From NCBI RefSeq assembly GCF_036373705.1, contig NC_089858.1, positions 32,776,749 to 32,840,748 on the forward strand: 64,000 nucleotides of DNA, written 5' to 3'. The stretch comes from Amia ocellicauda (taxonomy: Eukaryota > Chordata > Actinopteri > Amiiformes > Amiidae). This document shows, piece after piece, positions 62,970 through 64,000 of this stretch. Below the pieces are notes generated by a model. The model saw nothing but the letters and a program-made list of their open reading frames with translations. It did no database searches and was not told the origin of the DNA. Both the position numbers and the translations under genes were made by a program. Every line of letters begins with the position of its first letter. The first letter of the stretch is position 1.

Positions 62970-63595
62970 GGGGGGGTATGGGGAGAGAGAAAAGGGCAGA
63001 GAGGAGGGGAAATAATTTAGACGCTATTCAGTTCTGCATGATGAGGGACAGCTCCCAGCACTGAGGGACGGAGGGAGTCTCAGGATGACTAGACAGAGAA
63101 AGAGAAAGATGGAGTGTGCGTATGAGAGCGAGAGGAGAAGTGTGTAAGTCCATATTAAAATCACAGTGCCGCCTGGGCACCACACTGGCACAGCTCTCGT
63201 CCCCCTCCCTCTGTGGCAGATCAGCACAGAGAGAGATTAAGCCCTCAGTAGAAACAGAGAGAAACGGAGGAAAGGGAAGAGAGGGCAGACAGAGTGACCT
63301 GAGAGAGAGAGAGACAGCCATTGATCTCTATAATTCCTTACTGTCTCACTGTCTGTTTGTGTCTCAGTGACTCCCCCTGCTTGCCAGCCAGAGAAGTACT
63401 GCACTTCACATCACAGCCAGAAGGGGGCGCTCTGAGAACACCCCAGGGTGACGCTTGATTAATACAGATACACTACTGGAGAGAGCAGGGGTCAGGGGTC
63501 AGGGCTGCCTGCATGCCATACTCTGCACACAGTCCCTGACACAGTTATTTAGTTGTAACAGTTACAGAGGGATCAGTGCCAGCCTGTATGAGTTT

Positions 63596-63635
<40 letters not shown>

Positions 63636-64000
63636 CGATGTCTCTCTTCTCTCAGTGCTGCTCGGTAGTTATTTAAAAAGAATTGAGTACTGCACAAAGG
63701 TTCAAGGCTCTTCCTCTGTCTCTCTCCCGCTCTCTATCTCTCTCTCTCTATCTCTCTCCCACTGCGCTCTTGAAAGGGAGAGCAGCAGAAGTGTTGGTGA
63801 ATTAATAATGAAGTGGATTCATTAATTCAGCAGCTCCAGCCAGGGGCAATTACAAATCGCTGTCAATCAAGCAGCGCTGGTCTCTCTGTGGGGCACAGCA
63901 GCACGGCACCATACAGGCCTGAGCTCTACGCTGTACTGCTGTGCGGTATCATACTACACTAGATCAGACTGTACTGCACTGAGCTCTAGTGTGCACTCTC
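62970..64000. other. prkg intron at window end
   Basis: I looked for the preceding PRKG exon (with GELAILYNCTRTA) on the minus strand and did not find it, so it lies beyond the window. A (TG)n run sits at 63601-63634. The rest is GA/CT-rich. Confidence 0.55.

Overview
This is vertebrate genomic DNA, almost certainly from a ray-finned fish. The introns are rich in CA, GA and (TAA)n microsatellites. Fish-type L2, CR1 and RTE LINE debris is present, as is a Tx1-clade LINE. The host genes are split by canonical GT-AG introns and match vertebrate families. The species and chromosome cannot be fixed from the sequence alone.

Positions 1-30313 are a tandem array of a unit of about 4.58 kb. Six units, some incomplete, are visible, and the array continues off the left edge. 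Each complete unit carries, on the minus strand, the 3' exons of a hAT-transposase-like gene and a tRNA-Cys-like gene whose anticodon is AUA. It also carries a GC-rich block with a consensus CRE, a decayed CR1-type LINE tail and an L2-like tail ending in (TAA)n. Unit 2 is interrupted by a full-length Tx1-clade LINE (6000-12142) with two open ORFs; its insertion removed about 366 bp of the unit. Units 2 and 3 are fused by a deletion of about 1.3 kb. Variants shared among units are mosaic, which suggests unequal exchange or gene conversion.

Right of the array are two intact plus-strand host genes. The first is urah (5-hydroxyisourate hydrolase, four exons, 138 aa, perfect PTS2-type peroxisomal signal); its first exon lies only about 370 bp from the array edge. 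The second is pdcd5 (six exons, 127 aa). Relics of L2-type and RTE-type LINEs and a TTAA-flanked MITE lie in and between them.

From 45 to 56 kb on the minus strand is a complete long-chain acyl-CoA synthetase gene (20 coding exons, 709 aa, ACSL1/5/6 group). Its presumed promoter holds three perfect CREs. From 57 to 63 kb, also minus, are the 15 last coding exons of a cGMP-dependent protein kinase of the PRKG1 type; the N-terminal part lies beyond the right edge. A splice-site-like minisatellite sits directly against one of its exons. Pdcd5 and the acsl gene are tail to tail; acsl and prkg are head to tail.

Exon coordinates were worked out by eye from splice sites and reading phase. Paralogue names within ACSL and PRKG are the least certain assignments.
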